From NCBI GenBank assembly GCA_023231475.1, contig JALJEE010000683.1, positions 1 to 38,292 of the forward strand: a stretch of DNA of 38,292 nt. The letters are read 5' to 3'. The stretch comes from Seison nebaliae. Its lineage: Eukaryota > Rotifera > Pararotatoria > Seisonacea > Seisonidae. Within the stretch, counting starts at the first letter, position 1, and every line of letters starts with the position of its first letter. A program made the translations under genes and the position numbers. The notes beneath the pieces are model-generated. The model was given only the letters and a program-made list of their open reading frames with translations. It did not search any database and had not been told where the DNA came from. This document shows, piece after piece, positions 22,062 to 33,625 of this stretch.

Positions 22062-22685
22062 ATGTTGTTTCAATTTCTGATTCTTATACTCCATCTAATC
22101 TGTGATGTGCTAACAATCATCGATCTGGAATCATTCGTATTCTCATGTGAGAAGAAGAGTTTCAATGATGCTCAATTACACTGTCAATCGAACAACACAT
22201 TCCTGCTCTCTAACGTCGAATTAGATACGATCAACAGTTTGTTGAATTGCGGACGAATTGAATCGAATACTCATCTTTCATTTTGGCTAGACGGACGAGC
22301 TAATGGAAATGGCACATTTGAATGGAGGAACTCGAACGAAACGATCAGTTGGCTGTACATCCCCAGAGAGATGGTGAAGGAGAACGATTGCTTAACAGTC
22401 AGTCGAGAGAAGTCGGGAATAATTTCATTTTGGCCGAGTAACTGTGATTCGAGTGAGACACATTCCGTCATCTGTATCGACGACATCTCACAAACGTTAT
22501 GTGAGAAGAAGACAAAAAAGAATCTGAAGACATTCGAACGTCACATCAACGAGTATTTTGAATATAGAGATTTTCATCGAACCCTCTCAATTTGGTACCT
22601 GGTGGCCACATCGGTCGTTGTGTTGATAGCCGTTCTTCCTTTCTTCCTCTACGACATTGTCAATCGTCGGCGTGTATTCTTATGA
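22062..22685 (+). CDS. C-type lectin-like single-pass membrane protein
   Basis: Intronless, 207 residues from ATG 22062. The N-terminal hydrophobic stretch MLFQFLILILHLICDVL is a signal peptide. A compact C-type lectin-like domain follows: C-EKKSFNDAQLHC, LSFWLDGRANGNGTFEWRNS (the position of the WIGL motif), ISWLYI, NDCLTV, ISFWPSNC and HSVICI, with cysteines in the usual order. The EPN/QPD calcium-sugar motif is not evident, so sugar binding is doubtful. A C-terminal hydrophobic span (IWYLVATSVVVLIAVLPFFL) and short basic tail make it a type I membrane protein. Several N-x-S/T sites are present. It is divergent with the CK1 gene to its left. Confidence 0.8.
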   Translation: MLFQFLILILHLICDVLTIIDLESFVFSCEKKSFNDAQLHCQSNNTFLLSNVELDTINSLLNCGRIESNTHLSFWLDGRANGNGTFEWRNSNETISWLYIPREMVKENDCLTVSREKSGIISFWPSNCDSSETHSVICIDDISQTLCEKKTKKNLKTFERHINEYFEYRDFHRTLSIWYLVATSVVVLIAVLPFFLYDIVNRRRVFL

Positions 22686-23273
22686 TATTTCCTCGTTTCC
22701 TTCTTATTAATTTCTTCAATTTATCTCTCTTTTTTTTTCTTGAGATAAGTGAAGTGGAAATGTGACGATGTATTTATACTTTATTTTATCATCATCATCA
22801 TCATCATTATTATAAATTATTATTATAAATTATTATTATTATTATTATTGTTATTATTATGAGGAGATCGTCATTGAAATAAAGGAAGAAAATTGAATTG
22901 TAATTTTCTATAATTCATAAGACTATTCTATTGTTATTGTTGTTGTTGTTGTTGTTGTTGATGATGATGATGATGATAACAGTTAAATATAATTTTCTTA
23001 TTAGTAACATGAGGATGAAATTGATTTAGTTGTATATAATAAAAAAATTTAATTCACCACCTTCTTCTACATCATCATATCTACGTAACAACAACAACAA
23101 CAATATTACCGTACAAGTACACATCATTATCGAAAATTTGAAGTTTTCCTTTCCTTCCTCTTCTTCTTCTTTTCATTTTTATATTTCATTGAATAAAACG
23201 ATTAAGGGACGTCGAAAGACAGATTGTTTTCACTTTGTTGTAGATTCGATTTTTTCAAGTTTCGCGGAGGAAT
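22686..23273. other. Intergenic region with trinucleotide repeats
   Basis: Contains a TCA/TTA trinucleotide tract at about 22787-22860 and a (TTG)n(ATG)n tract at about 22931-22979. An open frame overlapping the start of the next gene (23030-23311) is low complexity and has no family features. The 5' part of the downstream Asn/Pro-rich gene may extend into this stretch. Confidence 0.6.
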
Positions 23274-24182
23274 ATGTTCTATGCAGTCGTAAAAAAGAAG
23301 AAGAACAATGATGATGTTATGAGTTGTGATGAAAGTGTTTCCTCTTATCAAACAATGAGACGACCAGGGAACAAATTATCGGTTGGCAAACATCAACCGA
23401 GATATTTCGGTATTCGGCATATTGATGAGATTAAGAAAATTAGAGAAATCAATTCGTATCAACAAACTGGAAAGAAAGTGACTTTCATTGAGAATCATCA
23501 TCATCAGAAGAAGATGAATGATGAAAATATTGATGATACAACTTCCACTTTTACCGTTCCATCCTCCTCCACCACCATCACTCCACGGAATTCATCGAAA
23601 GAATTAATTTCTTCTTCTTATTATCTTTTACCGAAACAAATTAGTGACAAGAAATGTGAAGGGAAAACGATCAATGTCAATATCAAACAAGATGAAGATC
23701 ATATCTATCAAGCACCTCTACGACAGAAAGATGAGGAGAATATGAAAATTGAAAAAACGTTCAATAATGAAATAAAATATTCGAATATCAATCTTTCTAG
23801 CGAGAATGAATCGAATTCATCGGGAAACACAACTCTCACTAACGAGAGGAGTTACGAGAATAGTGGAGCAACAGCAAATGATGATTCTACGAATCCATTT
23901 CATGATTCGAGTTCAATGAGAAAATTCGGTATGTTATCTGACAAGAGGAATAAAGAATATTCAGCAGCTCAATTAGATAATATTAGTAATCGAAATAACT
24001 ATATTAATAATACTCATTCATTAGACAATAAAATGAGTGAACTGAATAATTATGAGAATCATCATAAGAATAAGATAAAATTGAATTTCGATGTGAACTA
24101 TGATAATCAGAAGAATGATAAGAATTGCTATGTTAATCAAATGAATCATTGTGGTGAAGGACTCCAAACATTTCATCAAACA

Positions 24183-24227
<45 letters not shown>

Positions 24228-24270
24228 CATCATGATCGTTATCATTATAATAATTCTCTTAATTCCCGTC

Positions 24271-24304
<34 letters not shown>

Positions 24305-26121
24305 TAATAATAATGGTTCGATATCATCATCGAGAATAGTTGACAATAATAATGAGACAATGGAAGAGAATAAAGAGATTTCGAATATTTTGGATGAAGC
24401 AATTATGAAAGATTATCATGAAAGTTTACGACGATTAAGTAGAAACAATGAACAATTTGAAAACAATTATAGTTCGATGAATCAGATCATTCGCTCATTT
24501 CATGTTGGAGAAAAGATGAATGCATCTCAAACAGATCCTATAAATACCTCACACTTTGATCGTAATCTAGCTGATCATAACGAATCGTTAAAAAAATTGG
24601 CATCTTCTTCCGCATCCTCCTTATCACGCAACGATCATTCGAAACCAGATCATCGATTCTCTTCAGAAAGAATGGAGAATAATTTCAATCCAATCGTCTC
24701 GAGCGATTTTATCAATTTAAACGACAATGATCAATTCTCGTCCTATCCACCACCACCACCTCTACCGCCCCAAATTCCATGTTCGCAAGTCAATCAACCA
24801 ATTGCCGCATCGGCCTCCGCCACTAATTGTTTCAGTTTGGACAAGAATCCCATGGTCATTAATCGTAAATCGAACGATCAAGTCACTTATAAACAATCGG
24901 TATCTATCAGATATCTCCAACCGGAAACACCGTCACCTCCTCCACCAATCGTCATTAAAGAAGTTCGTCCAGCAACTCCTCCACCCGAACCACCTGTAAT
25001 AGTTCAACAACGACCAAATGAACCAAGAACACCATCACCAATTATCTTACGAGAGAAACCACCAGAACTAACACCAACACCAGAACCACAAACCATAACG
25101 AAAACGTTGGAACCACCACCACCACCACCTCGTCGTGTGGTAATTGAACGAATGCCAGCATTACCCCCGAAACCACGACCGATTTATGTTGAACGATGGT
25201 TACCAATTGAACGTCCTAAAAGGAAAGTGATAGTTCAAAGAGAAATTATGAAACGACGAGATGATCCTGACAATAACCGAAATGTAATAATTGAATGGAC
25301 ACCGAAAACTTCTCGAATAGTTCCAAAAATTCATAATTTGGGTGTGACGAAAATGAATCCCAAAATTTATGCTGCCCAACATTCTCGAGATATTCGTTCG
25401 GTTGATGAATTGAATTCTCTTCTCCCATCAACTGCCAGAAATGTCATCGATCGATGTTATCAGGATATTCATGTGGAGAAGAAGAAACGTGATCGAACAC
25501 CCACATATCATCGTAGTCGTAGTATTGACGGATTGATTCGTGATGATCGATTATTCTCCAAACCGACAACATCTCATTCTCTGGACAACATTCTCCGAAC
25601 TACAAATGAAGCTGATCATCATTTAATTTTAGATGCACTTCAATCAACCGAATCTGAATTCAATCATCAACAACAACAACGAAATTATTCAAATTCAACA
25701 AATCATCGAAATTATTCGATTGAACGTGACATCAATTATCAACCAAATCCATATTCGACTTATCGTAATATTCATTTGAACAATCCGTTAAACGAATGTT
25801 TCTCCCAATCATCCGATATGTTAAATCAATCTTCTTATTTCGGAATGGAACAACAACAACAACAAGAACAACAACAACAATTACAATACCATCAACAACA
25901 ACAACGACAACAACAATTCAATAATATGAGTTATTTATTAATTTTTACTTTTTTTAATAATTGACAAATATTTTTCTTTTCCAGATTTCCATTGTAATGG
26001 TGGTACATTATCGGATGTCGTCAATCTCTACAGGAAACAAGGATGGGTTTGTCATCCACAACAACAACAATACTCATCGTGTATTGCTCAGCAACCACAA
26101 CCTTATTTGGGATATTGTTAA
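23274..26121 (+). CDS. Large Asn/Gln/Pro-rich protein, unknown
   Basis: Exons 23274-25929 and 25985-26121 with a 55-bp intron give 930 residues; an alternative start is the in-frame ATG of MSCDESVSSY at 23319. Layout: charged N-terminus with RYFGIRHIDEIKKIREI; Asn-rich middle with pure Asn runs encoded by (AAT)n near residues 303-319 and 333-347; PPPPPLPP near 488; then repeated short units of the form P-x-P-P-x-I-V-I-K-E-V-R-P and P-S-P-I-I-L-R-E-K-P-P (about 541-620) ending ALPPKPRPIYVERWLPIERP followed by KRKVIVQREIMKRR; a conserved-looking segment WTPKTSRIVPKIHNLGV; poly-Gln; and the last exon with FHCNGGTLSDVVNLYRKQGW. The non-repetitive segments argue for a functional protein, perhaps structural or scaffold. 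I do not recognise the family. Confidence 0.75.
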
Positions 26122-26494
26122 ATTTCCAAAAAAAAAATTTCTAAAAAATTCTTAAACAAAATTTGAAAAAAAAATTTCCGAAAACAAATTTTAAAAAAAT
26201 TATTTCCAAAATGAAAATTTTGAAGAAACTTTCACAGTGAATTTTATAGTTTTATCCATCATCCATCGCCAGTAGTTCCTTTCTCAACTTCAAATTATTT
26301 TCCCATTTTTTTTATTATTTTCTTCACACAACGACGAACGTTTCAGTATCGATAATTAATTTTGTTCTTATCAACATCTTATTTGCCTTTTTTCATTTTA
26401 GAAGATCGATTTTCATTTTTTTCATCATAAACTCAATAATAAGAATTTCATCCAATTCATTCATTTTAAATTAAAGAAAAACTTTTAAACTTTA
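26122..26494. other. Convergent intergenic gap
   Basis: About 370 bp of AT-rich, poly-A/T-rich DNA between two converging genes. Nothing recognised beyond likely 3' ends. Confidence 0.4.
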
Positions 26495-29400
26495 TTAACG
26501 ACGAATCGTCGAGAATCGCGAAATGAGAAGAGATTTATAAGTTTCACATTCATCACAATTCATGTCGGAAATTTCTTCATTTTCTTTGTTGAACAATTTC
26601 CATTCATTCTTCGTATAATTAACGACGACATTTTTTGGACTACCAATTAATTGATAAACCGAAAATGATGAGGAAGTTGACATATTTTCTCGTAACCATT
26701 GAAAGGAAGCTGGAGACGATTCATAAAATTCGGAGAATAAATTATCAATGGAAAAAATTGTTAGATTTGTCAACTTAATCGATTTGTTTCCTTCTTTCTC
26801 AATCAATGAGAAAATTTGATGAAAAAATCGATAATAAAGAATTGCCGAAGAATTAGTGGAGATGACGACTAAATTCCAAAAAACGAGTTGGATCAATTGA
26901 TTGAAATAGAAGGAGAGAGAAAGATCGTCGACAAATTTCGATCGAATGATATCTTTCCATTCTAATTGATCAATTAATAAATTAAATTTGGTAGCTGGAG
27001 AGACGATAAATTGATGAAATGATTTCTGATTCCATTTGATGGAATTGAAGAGAATTCGATTAATAAATAAAATTGGGAGAATACTCGAATCTTTCGAGAT
27101 GATTTGTTGAATATCCTCATTTTGTACATTCATCAAATCGAATAACATGAAAAAAATAGAAGAATTATTTGAACATTCCAAAGAATTATTGAAGAAACGA
27201 TCGATAATTTTTAATGGAATTCCATCAAACGGCCAATAATGAATGAGAGACAGAAAGATGAATTCCATAAGATCTTTATATAAATTCTTCTTTTCTCGAT
27301 TACTATTAATCGATATCGATTCTTCTTCAAATAATTTTATGAAATCATTTGATAATTTTGTCGATCGAATCGATTTTTTTCCATTCTCTCTGGTGAATTG
27401 ATGGAATTTATTTCCATATAATTTCAAAAATTTAATATCATCAATATTCTCGATTTCGATCCATTTCTCCGATTGTTCATTATTGTGATGAAGGAAAAAT
27501 AATTGTTCGATTGATGACCAAAATTCTGAAAATAATTCATGTTCATTCAAATGGAAAGAAAATGTCAATGTCATTTTTGTTGTTACTGCGATCAACGTTT
27601 TCAGTAGAATTCGATTACGGTTCGTTTCTTGCAATTCTTTAAAACATCTTCTGGTTATTCGAACGAAATGTTTCGTTAACGAATTCATTTCAATTCGAAA
27701 TTGGCGAAAGAAATTTTCGGATAAATTTTCCATCAAATCGATTGCCAATATTGATAAAAAATATAATTCCCGATCGAGTTCGATACGTAGAAGAATTGAT
27801 CGATGTCGATTAAGAAGTTCGTCAAATATGGAGAAATATAACATGAAATATTTCATATTCTCTTCAAAATGACAATTATTTTGAAAAACCATCAAACTGG
27901 CGATGGCACATTGAACTAATTGATTCTCTTCTTTCTTCTTATTTTTCATCAATTCCATCACTTCGATTAGAGCGCGAAATTTTGCTGGTTGATTCTCATC
28001 ATATTTCTTAACGTAATAAATGGATAGCCAACCATCTTTTGTTCGATTAATTTCATCATTATTCAAATCAATGACCAAACGGAAATTTTTCAATTCCTCC
28101 AAATTTATTTTCGTTCCAATTTCATATTTCGGTATGATCAAATGAAGTAACGAAACGATATGTAATCGATAGTGTTGTTCATTCGTCAGAGAATCGATTG
28201 TTAAAATCGATTCCATTAATGACGTAATTAATTCATCTTCAACATTTCCCGATGATGATGATGAATCGTCAACAACACCGAATGATAAAGTGATTAATTT
28301 ATTTAATAAATTATCGATTGTGGAGAATTGTGCTGATGAAATTAATTTCTTCATTAAAATCGAATAAAATCTTCTTCCATATTCGTTGAATTGAGAGGAC
28401 GAACGTTGAAGTGAATTATTCAATTTGAATAGACCAACATAACAAGCCAAAGTCAATTTACCGATCCAAATGTCAGACCATTTATTCGGATTGGATCTCA
28501 TTTCACAAACCATCATATTCTCTCTCAATTCCAATGTCATTCCACTTTCTAATTCTAATTGATCGGTTAGAATAATGGCGATATAAAAGTAGAAAATTGA
28601 TTTCCATGGCAACGGTGTTAAATAATGTTCATTTTCAATATGTCCATGAGCGAATGACGTTTGTTGTTGATGTGTTGCTGTCGAAAATTCGAATTCTTCC
28701 AAATAGAAAGTGGAGGAATGTTTTAAACGTTTCAACAAATTCTTCATTAACAGACGACCATTTTCTTCTTTTCTCGAAATGAAATATTGAATGACGATTA
28801 GAAAGCGTTCGAAACATTTGGTAAAATAAGAGAAAATTTCATTTTTATTCTTCTCATCAAAAATATTGGATGGAGATAAAAATACTTTATCTTTTTCAAA
28901 TAATTGATGACATTCTCTTAAACTGTCGATATTGATGGAACAAATATCAGCTCCATGAAACTTTCCATCATGTAATTGATAGAAAGTGATGGAAATGATT
29001 TCGATTAAATAAATTAAATTCGATAAGAATATTTGAGGTAAATGTAATTGATAATTCTTCTTCAGAAATAAAATCGAATAGAAATTAAATAAAGTGAAAA
29101 GGATTTTCCCATATTCAATGAGTAAATTCGAATCATTCGATTCACCAATAAATTTTTTCATCGAATTCGATAAGAAGAATTGGAGAAGATTTTCAATCTC
29201 ATCACCTAATTCATGATAATGTTCATGAGAATATAATTCGAAGAATATAGAAGAAACAAATCGATTGATTTGATGGAAATATTGATTTGTCAATTCATCG
29301 ATAATTGGAGAGGAAATGATGACGTTGTAAAATCGGATCAATTTTCGATTTTCTTCCTCTGAATTTTTCTTTGTCCATTCCCAAATCTCTTTCGCACTCA

Positions 29401-32400
29401 ATGAATCATTTATTATTTTCATTAAACAATTCATCATAATTTGACGACTAATTACACGTTTATTGAGAAGATTTTCAAATTGTTCGATTAAATTCAAAAT
29501 TTCATTTTTTCCAAGTACAATTTTCAGATTAATATTTCTTTCAAATAAATCATAATTTCGATCATATCTCTCTTTTAGACGTGTAGCAGCAATCTTGTAA
29601 TTGGAGAAGGAATTTGAATGAAGTAAAAATATTCCGATATTGAAATGAGATCGAAACCGTTCTGATGGTTTCAATTCTCGAAGGAATAACATATATTTCC
29701 TATAAATTCGTCGCCAACGTTCATTTCCATTTAAACGATTCAAAAAATACCAGAAATCATTCGAATGGAAAATAGTAAAATAAAGAAATGAGACAATTTT
29801 GAGATTTGTTCGCAAATCGAGACAATGTGACAAATATCGTAATAAATCGATAGTGGCCGATTGGAGAGAATTGTTGGGAAGATCTCTCGTATATTTCTCG
29901 ATAATTTTCATGAAATTTATTCTTGATTTCTCATCGATAATGAGAGAAATATTTCGAAATTGAATTGCCAACACTTTCCCCAACAAATCCGTAATGATGA
30001 TTTCCCATCCGAATTTTTCACAGTAGAAATCATCAGGAATTGACGACAATAAATAGAGAGAATTGGGAATGGAATTTGGAATGATTTCTTGATCGGGAAT
30101 AATCGAATTTGTCGAAAACAATCTCACATAATTCAAAGAACATAAACACGCTTCGATTAATTCGAGTGAAATTTCGAGATTATTCTGTTCATTTTCATCT
30201 TCTAATAATGTCACACAATTCATCAGAATTAAATTTCTCATAATCGGTAGAGGAATTGATGAAGGAATTTCATATATAAATCTTCCATTTTCCAATGTCT
30301 TCCGATTCAAATGAAGTAGTAAATGCATTCGATTTAATGGTAAATTATCGATGATTGTCGTCGAATTAATTGTGGGATTGAGTATTAGCATTTTATAATT
30401 TTCATGATTTGCTACCAGATTAACAGGTTTTTCATTATTTTCTGTTTTGAATCCATTTAAAATGGTGGAGATGATGAATGAGGAATATAAATGAATTTGT
30501 AAGGTCATCGTTGATGATAAATGGAGATAACGAGAGATTTTATTTGTGAAGAATGATAACAATTTTAATTTGAATTCCAATCGATTTTTTGGAGAGATAT
30601 CAATTAATTGTTTAATACATCTCTCTAATAGAATGCTCATGAAAACGTTCTCATAAATTTGTGTGTCTTGTGAGATCATTCGCACAGTCAAATGAGACAT
30701 GATTGATAAGAGATGGACAAATGACCAATTTTTCATAATTTCTTTATCGAACATTCTTTCTAAAATGATGAAAGTGAATTCTTTCCAATTTTCATTTGAT
30801 GGATTTCTTTCGATATTTCTTTTCATTTCATTCTTCATTATTTCATCACTAGTAAATATTTCCACTATCTGATTGACGGTATTATTCGTCATTTGACATT
30901 TCTTCGATGACAATTGTTCCATTAATTGAGTCGATGTTAATAATTCAGGATGGACATAAAATTTCTCATAATTCTTCATCGATTCCACATGATAATCGTC
31001 GGAAATATATCCAATTAATTTGAGTTGTAAAATCTCTTTCAATCGTTTCTCTTGACCATATTGACATAAATGAGTGAAAGGGAAATCATGTGCTCCATAT
31101 AATCTCTTTATATATTCCCTTATCTTTCCATAATCGATTGAGAAATGATGAGGAATATTTCGAATTTCCATCATTTCGATAAGTAATATGGTGAAATAAT
31201 TATCATAAATTAAACTCGATTCTCTTCCAATTATTTCCAATAATTTCTCAATTAATATAATATATTCTCTCCAATATAATGGGAGAAGTGATTGATGAGA
31301 AATCGTTTTAAAATCGATAAGAAAACGAAATTCCTTCAAATTAATTTCATGAGAAAATTCGTTAAATGGAAGAGGAGAGAAATTGAGCAAATTCACCAAA
31401 TTCCTTAAAAAACGTAAATATAATGTCATCACTTTAAACTCCTTCAACGAACACGATTTCACTTCATCCAAAACATTTCCATATTGGCAAATGAGAAAAT
31501 CCGTTTCCAAACCGCTATTTTCAAAACGTAATTTTTTATCTAATATTTCTCCTTTTGAATTATATCGTTTATTAGTTGATGTCAAATCGAAATAATTTGA
31601 ATTTTTCAAATCATCATTCACTCGATGACTGATGGAATTGAATTTGTTGAATGTGTTTGTCCAAATATTCTCATCCATCCTCTCATTCGCTAAGGAATAA
31701 ATGATGTTATAATAAAATCGGAATTCTCTTCCTGAACCACGAACTTCTTTCCCACCACCGATATCGTCTATGATTTGATAGATTAAACTTCTCACTTTAT
31801 TGACGATGGAGGAAATTCGATTTTTCAATTTCCATTTGAAATTGAGTGGAATATCTCCAAGAATCTTCCCCATATCTTTATGGAAATATATCAAGAAAAT
31901 ATCGTATAATTTCTCAGCTAAATCGACATCATCAAAATATTTCACACATCTGGCGATGGTGGTTACGACGGAAACCATCGAATTATAGAATTCGTCAGAA
32001 ATGACGGCAAAAATAAGTGCACATCTTAACGTCTCTTCTACCAATTCTACACAATGATGACCATCGAAAAATAATTTTTCTTCTAAACTCCAAAATAAAA
32101 TAGATAATAATTCAAAAAGTTTAATGACAATTTTCGGTTTGTTCTGATGACGTTCCATCGAATGTCGAATTAAAATATAATATCGTTGACCCAATTCATA
32201 TGTCCATTCCCAATGACATTTATTTAACGACTCCTTCATATATTGGATAGATAATTCTAATAATTGATGATTATTTCCATTACGCTCACTTAACATCACA
32301 TCGATAAATGACAAATATGATAATTCTTTTAATTCTAATTTGAAATTAGAATTGAAAAACATTTCCGAATAAACATCGAGAAAGAATGGAAGTTTCTTTA

Positions 32401-33625
32401 GAATTTTTTGTTTTAATCGAATTCCTGATTGTGATTGACCATCATTCAATTCTTTAATTTCTTTCAAAATTTTATTCGATTTATCATATGAACATGAACC
32501 AACGAATAATATGAGAAGTTGTTTCATTAAATCGATAAAAAAATTAGATTCACATTTCTTCAATTCTTTCAATTCTTTCCCTAACAATTCATCGATTTTT
32601 TCAATTATCATCGTCTTCCCATCAACTGATCCAACGAAAAGAATTTTCCAAAAATACATGTTCAAATGAACATTCATCTTTTTGAGAATTAATTCAAATA
32701 TCATCATTTTAATCAATGGTAATTCATTGAAAATTGATTGGGGAATGTTGAGAAGATAATTATCATAATTCTTCAATAATTCTTGATCAATAAATTCCTC
32801 ATGAAAATATTTCAATATCAATTTCATCTCATTATAAGATGACAATGTCATAGAATTGGGTGGACCACCAATTAAAACGGTTTGATCATTCTCATTATTA
32901 TTCTCCATCAATTCATCATCATCGATTGATGATAAATCTTTCGTTTCATAAATTTGTTCAACATCGAATTTTATTCTCTTATTTTTATTGATTAATTTAC
33001 TCTCATCCAAATTCTTCATTTTCTCATCAATTTCCAATTCGAATGAATATCGATGAGAATATGGTAAGAGGAAAATCTTATAAAAAAATGACATCCAAAA
33101 TTCTTCTTTCTTCTCACAATCACAAATCTTCTTCCATTGCCAATCGAATTTATGAAAATCTTTACAATAATGATATGAAGGAAGAAGATAAAGAAATATT
33201 CGATAAATCATCATATGGATCATGGGAACTTCCAGAAGTGGCATTTCCAGAAATTTTATCAATAATTCTTGTTGATCAGATTTCTTTAAGAATTGACAAA
33301 TCTTTATAATATGAATCAGTATCATAACCTTATATGATTTATTTTCCACATTCTCAAGTAACAAGAATAATTCTTCCATTTGGAAACTTGCGAACGATTT
33401 AATCACTTCAACATCTCCATTGACGAATTGTTCTTTCATCAACGAATAAAAGGAATTTGTATAATTCATAAATTCTTTCATCGAAAATCTCTCAACATTT
33501 CCTTTATCAAGAGCGTGGAATAATCGAACAAGATTCTCATTTAAATAAGAAATTTTGAAATAAATCGAATTCTCTTTTTTACCAATTTGTTGTCGGAACT
33601 CATGAAAAAATTTTTGGAAATCCAT
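26495..33625 (-). CDS. Giant intronless protein of 2376 residues, unknown
   Basis: One uninterrupted frame of 7.1 kb from ATG 33625 (MDFQKFFHEFRQQIGKK). Composition is rich in Leu, Ile, Phe, Asn, Lys and Glu throughout, with few Pro or Gly and repeated amphipathic helical stretches, which is what long alpha-solenoid (HEAT-like) scaffolds look like. There are no membrane spans, no signal peptide and no catalytic motif that I can see; acidic patches such as SSIDDDELMENNNENDQ sit near residues 235-250. Large helical proteins of similar size (ribosome-biogenesis, nuclear-pore and genome-maintenance scaffolds) are candidates by length only; I could not match any specific family. A chance frame of this length in AT-rich DNA is not credible. 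It is divergent from POLG2 across 291 bp. Confidence 0.85.
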   Translation of the reverse strand: MDFQKFFHEFRQQIGKKENSIYFKISYLNENLVRLFHALDKGNVERFSMKEFMNYTNSFYSLMKEQFVNGDVEVIKSFASFQMEELFLLLENVENKSYKVMILIHIIKICQFLKKSDQQELLIKFLEMPLLEVPMIHMMIYRIFLYLLPSYHYCKDFHKFDWQWKKICDCEKKEEFWMSFFYKIFLLPYSHRYSFELEIDEKMKNLDESKLINKNKRIKFDVEQIYETKDLSSIDDDELMENNNENDQTVLIGGPPNSMTLSSYNEMKLILKYFHEEFIDQELLKNYDNYLLNIPQSIFNELPLIKMMIFELILKKMNVHLNMYFWKILFVGSVDGKTMIIEKIDELLGKELKELKKCESNFFIDLMKQLLILFVGSCSYDKSNKILKEIKELNDGQSQSGIRLKQKILKKLPFFLDVYSEMFFNSNFKLELKELSYLSFIDVMLSERNGNNHQLLELSIQYMKESLNKCHWEWTYELGQRYYILIRHSMERHQNKPKIVIKLFELLSILFWSLEEKLFFDGHHCVELVEETLRCALIFAVISDEFYNSMVSVVTTIARCVKYFDDVDLAEKLYDIFLIYFHKDMGKILGDIPLNFKWKLKNRISSIVNKVRSLIYQIIDDIGGGKEVRGSGREFRFYYNIIYSLANERMDENIWTNTFNKFNSISHRVNDDLKNSNYFDLTSTNKRYNSKGEILDKKLRFENSGLETDFLICQYGNVLDEVKSCSLKEFKVMTLYLRFLRNLVNLLNFSPLPFNEFSHEINLKEFRFLIDFKTISHQSLLPLYWREYIILIEKLLEIIGRESSLIYDNYFTILLIEMMEIRNIPHHFSIDYGKIREYIKRLYGAHDFPFTHLCQYGQEKRLKEILQLKLIGYISDDYHVESMKNYEKFYVHPELLTSTQLMEQLSSKKCQMTNNTVNQIVEIFTSDEIMKNEMKRNIERNPSNENWKEFTFIILERMFDKEIMKNWSFVHLLSIMSHLTVRMISQDTQIYENVFMSILLERCIKQLIDISPKNRLEFKLKLLSFFTNKISRYLHLSSTMTLQIHLYSSFIISTILNGFKTENNEKPVNLVANHENYKMLILNPTINSTTIIDNLPLNRMHLLLHLNRKTLENGRFIYEIPSSIPLPIMRNLILMNCVTLLEDENEQNNLEISLELIEACLCSLNYVRLFSTNSIIPDQEIIPNSIPNSLYLLSSIPDDFYCEKFGWEIIITDLLGKVLAIQFRNISLIIDEKSRINFMKIIEKYTRDLPNNSLQSATIDLLRYLSHCLDLRTNLKIVSFLYFTIFHSNDFWYFLNRLNGNERWRRIYRKYMLFLRELKPSERFRSHFNIGIFLLHSNSFSNYKIAATRLKERYDRNYDLFERNINLKIVLGKNEILNLIEQFENLLNKRVISRQIMMNCLMKIINDSLSAKEIWEWTKKNSEEENRKLIRFYNVIISSPIIDELTNQYFHQINRFVSSIFFELYSHEHYHELGDEIENLLQFFLSNSMKKFIGESNDSNLLIEYGKILFTLFNFYSILFLKKNYQLHLPQIFLSNLIYLIEIISITFYQLHDGKFHGADICSINIDSLRECHQLFEKDKVFLSPSNIFDEKNKNEIFSYFTKCFERFLIVIQYFISRKEENGRLLMKNLLKRLKHSSTFYLEEFEFSTATHQQQTSFAHGHIENEHYLTPLPWKSIFYFYIAIILTDQLELESGMTLELRENMMVCEMRSNPNKWSDIWIGKLTLACYVGLFKLNNSLQRSSSQFNEYGRRFYSILMKKLISSAQFSTIDNLLNKLITLSFGVVDDSSSSSGNVEDELITSLMESILTIDSLTNEQHYRLHIVSLLHLIIPKYEIGTKINLEELKNFRLVIDLNNDEINRTKDGWLSIYYVKKYDENQPAKFRALIEVMELMKNKKKEENQLVQCAIASLMVFQNNCHFEENMKYFMLYFSIFDELLNRHRSILLRIELDRELYFLSILAIDLMENLSENFFRQFRIEMNSLTKHFVRITRRCFKELQETNRNRILLKTLIAVTTKMTLTFSFHLNEHELFSEFWSSIEQLFFLHHNNEQSEKWIEIENIDDIKFLKLYGNKFHQFTRENGKKSIRSTKLSNDFIKLFEEESISINSNREKKNLYKDLMEFIFLSLIHYWPFDGIPLKIIDRFFNNSLECSNNSSIFFMLFDLMNVQNEDIQQIISKDSSILPILFINRILFNSIKWNQKSFHQFIVSPATKFNLLIDQLEWKDIIRSKFVDDLSLSFYFNQLIQLVFWNLVVISTNSSAILYYRFFHQIFSLIEKEGNKSIKLTNLTIFSIDNLFSEFYESSPASFQWLRENMSTSSSFSVYQLIGSPKNVVVNYTKNEWKLFNKENEEISDMNCDECETYKSLLISRFSTIRR

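Noticed and set aside
24021-24339. Open frames rich in isoleucine opposite and in another frame to the poly-Asn tract
   Set aside because: They are frame shadows of the (AAT)n repeat inside the Asn/Pro-rich gene; no features of their own.
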